Positions 5,479 through 9,221 of a stretch of 9,221 nt of DNA are shown piece by piece. Positions within the stretch are counted from its first letter, which is position 1; each line of letters begins with the position of its first letter. The stretch comes from Methanosarcinales archaeon. Lineage in GTDB: Archaea > Halobacteriota > Syntropharchaeia > Alkanophagales > Methanospirareceae. The notes below the pieces were generated by a model, which saw only the letters and a list, made by a program, of their open reading frames with translations, ran no database searches and was not told where the DNA came from. The translations under genes were made by a program, and so were the position numbers. Location of the stretch: assembly GCA_025464275.1 (NCBI GenBank), contig JAODGR010000030.1, forward strand, positions 1 through 9,221, given 5' to 3'.

Positions 5479-6372
5479 TCATATTAACAGTAACAGGTGG
5501 AAGGAAAAGAAGGAGTGCTGCGAGAATAAGAGTGTGAGTGCACCCAGAGTGATACAAAAGATTGCGAAATTCACTCGCTTCGCGAATCTCAAGAGGATAT
5601 CCATTGTTATATAACCAACCACAAGAGATGAGAGCATCATAATCACTGCACTGGTTACTGGAATAGCGGATGCAGCTACAGATGCAGACCTGATTTCAAA
5701 GACCAGAACAGCGCCCAGCACCGCAGGTACGCTCATGAGGAATGACAGTTCCAATGCGAGTTCCTGCTTGATTCCGCACATCAGGAGTGCTGTAATTGTT
5801 ACCCCCGACCTGGATATACCGGGTATAATGGCGAAGCCCTGTGCGAGCCCGGCGATGATCATGTCTCTCGTCCTTATCTCATCGAGCGACCGCAAGACGC
5901 TGCTGCTGTTGCTGCTGCTGTTGCCGGTGCCTATGCGCCTGCGGTTATGTCTTCCCAGTCCCAGTATTATCCCCGTGACTATCAGCATAACGCCTATTAC
6001 ACCGGTCAAAGCCGTGGTTGTAGTGATGTCCCCTTCCCCTCCGAACAGGTGTCTGCACTGGATATCCTGGATATAAGACATGGTGAGTAAAAGAACAGGA
6101 ACCCCAGTAATCGCAGTCGAACCGGTTGCAACCACAATAGCCCTCAACAGTTTTGACTCAGGGTTCAGCATTGAGATGAACTCATTTCTGAATCGGATAA
6201 TAACTGCGAGCATTGTTCCTGTATGGAGGAAGACAGCCAGTGATAGAGCAGTTCCCGCATCTATTCGCATTAAATTCAGCATAGCAAGCACCGTCTGTCC
6301 CTGGCTGCTTATCGGGAGCCATTCAGTAACCCCCTGGAGTGCACCCAGAAATGCTGATTGCACCGGGTTCAT
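5479..6372 (-). CDS. UppP/BacA-family polyprenyl-diphosphate phosphatase, archaeal variant
   Basis: A 297-residue polytopic membrane protein with about eight hydrophobic segments. Bacterial UppP dephosphorylates undecaprenyl diphosphate to recycle the lipid carrier; in archaea the likely substrate is a dolichyl- or similar polyprenyl diphosphate used in glycosylation. Motif one reads QGVTEWLPISSQGQ (13-26), HTGT lies at 50-53, and motif two is PGISRSG (184-190), with the serine and arginine kept. Relative to E. coli, the first acidic residue of ExxxE is Gln (Q13) and the histidine nine residues after the second Glu is Gln (Q26). A hydrophilic loop at about 141-170 holds NSSSNSSS, encoded by a perfect tandem repeat. 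Start: ATG at 6372 overlaps the fumarase stop as ATGA and fits the family N-terminus. A frame extension to 6435 is less likely. It ends 32 nt before dapB begins. Confidence 0.85.
   Translation of the reverse strand: MNPVQSAFLGALQGVTEWLPISSQGQTVLAMLNLMRIDAGTALSLAVFLHTGTMLAVIIRFRNEFISMLNPESKLLRAIVVATGSTAITGVPVLLLTMSYIQDIQCRHLFGGEGDITTTTALTGVIGVMLIVTGIILGLGRHNRRRIGTGNSSSNSSSVLRSLDEIRTRDMIIAGLAQGFAIIPGISRSGVTITALLMCGIKQELALELSFLMSVPAVLGAVLVFEIRSASVAASAIPVTSAVIMMLSSLVVGYITMDILLRFAKRVNFAIFCITLGALTLLFSQHSFFSFHLLLLI
5899..5922 (-). repeat. 12-bp tandem repeat inside uppP-like gene
   Basis: GCTGCTGCTGTT occurs twice in perfect tandem on the plus strand, giving (AACAGCAGCAGC)x2 in the coding sense and NSSSNSSS in the protein. 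It lies in a predicted loop between membrane segments, so changes in copy number would be tolerated. Adjacent bases continue the triplet character weakly. Confidence 0.85.
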
Positions 6373-7283
6373 TGCCAGTATTCCACCTCGCCACCTGGGT
6401 ATATCCTCGCGGACGCTCGGCGAGCAGCCCAGCACTGGAAGTTAATTGCGACCGGGAGGCTTGTGATGTGAGTATCTGCGGTTTTTATATGGACAGCGAG
6501 AGCGGTGGTTCTGCCGCCCAAACCCATAGGTCCCACACCCAGGCGATTCACGGCATCGAGGAGCTCATGCTCTATTCGTGCTATTCTGCGGTCGTTGTGC
6601 ATGGAGCCAACGGGTCGTAGCAGAGCAGCTTTCGCGAGCCACATTGCCATATCTGCAGAGCCACCTATACCAACCCCGATGATGGTTGGGGGGCACGGTT
6701 TACCGCCTGCATCCCGCACCACATCTATCACGAAATCCTTCAGTGCACGTTCAAGTTCTATCTCCCCCTTCGGGGTGAAGATGGTAAATGCACTCACATT
6801 CTCCGACCCGCCACCCTTCGGCAACACGGTTATCTCGAGCCCTTCCATATCCGCAACCTCGTAACTCACATGAGGTATCCCATTGCCTGTGTTACCTTTT
6901 CCTTTTCCTTCTCCATCTCCTTCTCCTCCTCCACGCCTCGTTATCGGGTCCACAACGTTCGGGCGGAGTGGAACGGTCTCCGTGGCTTCTTCCACACCCG
7001 CTATTATACCCCTCTCAATATCCACGGGTGAGATGGCATCACAGCCAGAGCGCCCGAGCTTAACGAAGAATAGAGGGATACCGGTATCCTGACACAGAGG
7101 TCTCTGGAGCTCTTCCGCGAGCTTTATATTCTCGAGCATCGCCTCCAGCTGCACCCTTGCTATAACTCCCGGTTCCACCTGATACGCACGTGCCAGTGCT
7201 TCCTTCACATCCGCCGGCAGCCTCGTCTCTGCATTCCGCAAGAGTGATACGGTTACCTCTTTTATCAATTCCTCAGTGAGCAT
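6369..7283 (-). CDS. fumA: Fumarate hydratase class I, alpha subunit (N-terminal domain)
   Basis: A 304-residue [4Fe-4S] subunit of class I fumarase/tartrate dehydratase-type enzymes, which interconvert fumarate and malate. In many archaea the N-terminal (alpha) and C-terminal (beta) parts are separate proteins. The three cluster cysteines expected for the family are visible: C64 in CQDTG, C197 in KPCPPTIIGVGIGG and C284 in NFQCWAARRA. Other conserved stretches are LRPNVVDPITR (106-116), LPKGGGSENVSAF (154-166), GSMHNDRRIARIEHELLDAVNRLG (226-249, partly quoted here by key residues N230 and E238) and GPMGLGGRTTALAVH (251-265). Residues about 118-131 are a Gly/Glu/Lys-rich low-complexity insertion. 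The beta subunit gene is not in the window; the next gene is the uppP-like one, coupled by an ATGA overlap. ATG at 7283 begins a normal-looking N-terminus. L-tartrate dehydratase is an alternative, since alpha subunits are similar. Confidence 0.9.
   Translation of the reverse strand: MLTEELIKEVTVSLLRNAETRLPADVKEALARAYQVEPGVIARVQLEAMLENIKLAEELQRPLCQDTGIPLFFVKLGRSGCDAISPVDIERGIIAGVEEATETVPLRPNVVDPITRRGGGEGDGEGKGKGNTGNGIPHVSYEVADMEGLEITVLPKGGGSENVSAFTIFTPKGEIELERALKDFVIDVVRDAGGKPCPPTIIGVGIGGSADMAMWLAKAALLRPVGSMHNDRRIARIEHELLDAVNRLGVGPMGLGGRTTALAVHIKTADTHITSLPVAINFQCWAARRASARIYPGGEVEYWQ
6891..6932 (-). repeat. Low-complexity purine-rich insertion in fumarase alpha gene
   Basis: The coding strand is nearly all purine (GGA, GAA, GGT, AAA and AAG triplets) and encodes GGGEGDGEGKGKGN. 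It falls in the loop between the conserved LRPNVVDPITR block and the IPHVSYEV strand, where related proteins are expected to have a short ordinary loop. The frame is maintained. Confidence 0.65.
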
Positions 7284-7342
7284 ATTTATCAGCCTGCCCG
7301 GGGTTATTGCTTCTTTTACTTTTACACCCCTTCTTATCCCCT

Positions 7343-7354
7343 GGTTAAATAAAG
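7343..7354 (-). promoter_or_regulatory. Possible TATA box for fumA-led operon
   Basis: On the minus strand this reads CTTTATTTAACC, an AT-rich element 60-71 nt upstream of the fumarase ATG at 7283. It would give a transcript start near 7323 and a leader of about 40 nt. The match to the archaeal consensus is only moderate. A second AT-rich element at 7377-7384 could also serve this strand but lies further away. Confidence 0.35.
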
Positions 7355-7376
7355 AATTAAAGAGGATGATTAGTAA

Positions 7377-7384
7377 TTATAAAT
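7377..7384 (+). promoter_or_regulatory. TATA-like box for serA
   Basis: TTATAAAT lies 43-50 nt upstream of the preferred serA start at 7427. The predicted transcript start near 7405 leaves a leader of about 20 nt containing GGGAG (7413-7417), which sits 9 nt before that ATG. Box, leader and ribosome-binding site are mutually consistent. Confidence 0.55.
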
Positions 7385-7426
7385 GAAAGAACAAACGAAT
7401 GAAGTTGAAAGTGGGAGATGAGAGGC

Positions 7427-9082
7427 ATGAATGAGCGAGAGCCTGAGAGGGTCGAGGCTAAAGGCAGTGGTAATCGCAATGCCAGGATATTAATAACTGA
7501 CCATATTGCAGAGGAGGGGATAATAAAGCTGCAGGAGTTCGGGGAAGTGGATATCAGGCTGGGGGTGAGTGAGGATGACTTAAAGGCTTGCATTGCCGAT
7601 TATGATGCGTTAATCGTGCGCAGTGGTACGCGAGTAACAGGGGAGGTGATAGCGGCAGGGACTAAGCTGAAGGTGATAGGTCGTGCAGGGGTGGGTGTGG
7701 ATAACATAGATGTGGAATCGGCTACGGAACGCGGGATAATGGTGGTGAATGCACCGGAAGCGAACACGATCTCGGCGGCGGAACATACCATTGGTATGCT
7801 ACTCAGCCTGTCAAGGAAGATACCAGCTGCGAATCAATCGTTAAAATCGGGTGAATGGTCGAGGAAGAAGTATATGGGTGTAGAAGTGAACGGTAAGGTA
7901 CTGGGTATAATAGGACTGGGGCGAGTGGGTAGTGAAGTGGCGAAGAGGGCGAGAGGGCTTGGCATGCGAGTTGTAGCTTATGACCCCTTCATATCAAAGA
8001 CCAAAGCGGTTGAGCTCGGCGTCACACTCATGAGCCTCTCAGACGTACTCTCCACAGCTGATTTCGTCACACTCCACACTCCACTGCTGAAAGATACCTA
8101 CCACCTCATCGGTAAGAAGGAGTTTGAGCTGATGAAAGACGGTGTTAGAATCATTAACTGCGCACGAGGCGGCATAATAGATGAGGATGCACTGGTGGAG
8201 GCGATAAGGAGTGGTAAAGTGGCAGGTGCAGCCCTCGACGTATTTGAACATGAACCACCACCACCGGACAGTGCCTTACTCGCCCTTGATGAGGTGATAG
8301 TCACGCCCCATCTGGGAGCCTCAACGGAGGAGGCGCAGCGAGCTGCAGCTATTGTGATTGCAGAGGAGGTGATAAGAGCGCTGGAGAATAAGCCGGTACG
8401 GAATGCATTGAATATGATATACGTGGAAGAGGAGCTGATGGAAGTGATGAAGCCCTATCTGGTACTGGCGGAGAAGCTGGGGCGACTGAGTGCGCAGCTC
8501 ATACCCGAATCGAGTCGCGTAGCGGAGTTCAATGTCTATTACGAGGGTGAGATAGGTGCATCAAGGCTGGATACGCGGTTGATTACCGGTGCAATGCTGA
8601 AGAGTTTCTTATCATGGTTCACCGATGGTGTGAACTACATAAACGCCGGTGCAATGGCGAAGAAGTTCGGGATGAAGGTCACGGAGAGCAAGAGTGAGGA
8701 GGTGGAGAACTTCTCTTCCATGCTCACACTGGTGACCCGAATGCAGGGAGATGGAGGTTCATGGTTAAAGAAGACGGTCTCAGGTACTCTGTTTGGTAAA
8801 GACGACATGAGAATAGTGAAGCTGGATGATTATCGTATAGATGCTTCACCCTCTGGCTTCATGCTCATCTGCACGTTCATTGACAAGCCAAGGGTGATAG
8901 GACCGGTATGCACCATTCTGGGGGACTACGGCATCAATATCGCAGGTATGCAGGTTGGACGAGAGAAGGCAGGTGGGGAAGCGGTCATGGTACTGAATGT
9001 GGATAGCAATGTGGGGATGGAGGTGATGGAGGAGATAAAGAAAGTACCAAATATCATCGATGTGAAACTGGTAAGGCTGTAG
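7427..9082 (+). CDS. serA: D-3-phosphoglycerate dehydrogenase
   Basis: SerA oxidises 3-phosphoglycerate to 3-phosphohydroxypyruvate with NAD+, the first step of serine synthesis. The 551-residue protein is the long form. It has a split substrate domain, a central Rossmann domain with GLGRVG (163-168) and D186 after the second strand (favouring NAD), and catalytic residues R247 in NCARGG, E276 in FEHEP and H295 in PHLGAST. An intervening (ASB-type) domain spans about 335-460 and a C-terminal ACT domain about 478-551, the usual site of serine feedback. Start: ATG at 7427 is 9 nt after GGGAG. An ATG at 7418 would add three residues but leaves no room for that site. About 18 hydrophilic residues (MNEREPERVEAKGSG...) precede the usual ARILITDHI beginning. 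It is divergent from the fumA-led operon. Confidence 0.96.
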   Translation: MNEREPERVEAKGSGNRNARILITDHIAEEGIIKLQEFGEVDIRLGVSEDDLKACIADYDALIVRSGTRVTGEVIAAGTKLKVIGRAGVGVDNIDVESATERGIMVVNAPEANTISAAEHTIGMLLSLSRKIPAANQSLKSGEWSRKKYMGVEVNGKVLGIIGLGRVGSEVAKRARGLGMRVVAYDPFISKTKAVELGVTLMSLSDVLSTADFVTLHTPLLKDTYHLIGKKEFELMKDGVRIINCARGGIIDEDALVEAIRSGKVAGAALDVFEHEPPPPDSALLALDEVIVTPHLGASTEEAQRAAAIVIAEEVIRALENKPVRNALNMIYVEEELMEVMKPYLVLAEKLGRLSAQLIPESSRVAEFNVYYEGEIGASRLDTRLITGAMLKSFLSWFTDGVNYINAGAMAKKFGMKVTESKSEEVENFSSMLTLVTRMQGDGGSWLKKTVSGTLFGKDDMRIVKLDDYRIDASPSGFMLICTFIDKPRVIGPVCTILGDYGINIAGMQVGREKAGGEAVMVLNVDSNVGMEVMEEIKKVPNIIDVKLVRL

Positions 9083-9221
9083 TTTAGAATTTATAGTTGT
9101 AATTGTAAGAAAAAAATAAAAACCGAAGAACGGAACAGAAGTTAAAGCTAAAGTTGTAGATAAAGCTGGTCTTTCTTTCCGCTCCGTTCATCCTCATTCA
9201 TTCCCATCCCATACCCATACC
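9083..9221. other. AT-rich intergenic end region with no supported gene
   Basis: No gene is supported downstream of serA. The stretch contains an A-rich run, a 7-bp inverted repeat (GAACGGA at 9128-9134, TCCGTTC at 9183-9189) with a 48-nt spacer, and CCCAT/CATACC-type short repeats at the window edge (about 9204-9221). On the minus strand a frame open from the window edge ends in TAG at 9148-9150, which could be the tail of a convergent gene, but 24 codons are too few to judge. Confidence 0.5.
9110..9122 (-). terminator. Possible T-rich archaeal terminator for a convergent gene
   Basis: On the minus strand this is TTTTTATTTTTTT. Archaeal RNA polymerase terminates at T-rich tracts without needing a hairpin. 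It lies about 25 nt past the minus-strand stop at 9148-9150, which fits a gene entering from the right of the window. For serA on the plus strand it is A-rich and would not act as a terminator. Confidence 0.3.

Noticed and set aside
5899..5922. Tandem repeat considered as part of a CRISPR array or mobile element end
   Set aside because: Only two adjacent 12-bp units exist with no spacers, they are in frame inside a gene, and no cas or transposase gene is near.
6373..6435. Longer N-terminus for the UppP-like protein (start at 6435)
   Set aside because: The extra 21 residues overlap the fumarase gene, do not look like the family N-terminus, and the ATGA junction at 6369-6372 gives a normal start.

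Overview
The window looks archaeal, probably euryarchaeal. It carries a class I HMG-CoA reductase and a geranylgeranyl-reductase-family flavoprotein for archaeal lipids, an adenosine-specific kinase (PF04008), a two-subunit-type fumarase alpha chain, a tRNA-Leu without an encoded CCA end, and TATA-like boxes about 40-55 nt upstream of several start codons. A methanogen or ANME/Syntrophoarchaeia-type lineage would fit, but that placement is inference. Base composition is moderate and uniform, and I see no insertion sequence, integrase, phage gene, CRISPR array or other clear mobile DNA.

Layout. Bases 1-329 (+) hold the 3' end of a TPR protein gene followed 2 nt later by a tRNA-Leu(UAG). Bases 411-1223 (+) hold a TATA-like box, a small eight-cysteine ferredoxin with AprB-like first-cluster spacing, and an adenosine-specific kinase. 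Bases 1226-7283 (-) hold six tightly packed genes, in transcription order: fumarase alpha, UppP-like polyprenyl-diphosphate phosphatase, DapB, HMG-CoA reductase, geranylgeranyl reductase and a PPP-family protein phosphatase. The first four are overlapping or closely spaced. The last two are 1 nt apart and have their own TATA-like box just after the HMG-CoA reductase stop. A 134-143 bp divergent spacer with promoter-like boxes separates this cluster from serA (7427-9082, +). The last 139 bp are AT-rich and non-coding as far as can be seen.

How the genes fit together. Three of the minus-strand genes deal with isoprenoids: HMG-CoA reductase commits carbon to mevalonate, the geranylgeranyl reductase saturates the finished chains, and the UppP-like protein recycles a polyprenyl carrier. 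DapB (lysine/diaminopimelate), fumarase alpha and SerA (serine) are central metabolism. The region is mostly ordinary core metabolism. The items most worth a second look are the AprB-like ferredoxin beside the kinase, the UppP variant lacking the usual motif histidine, the lone fumarase alpha subunit, and a run of simple-repeat insertions in consecutive genes, one of which lies in the dapB/HMG-CoA reductase overlap. I did not find a convincing new multi-gene system.
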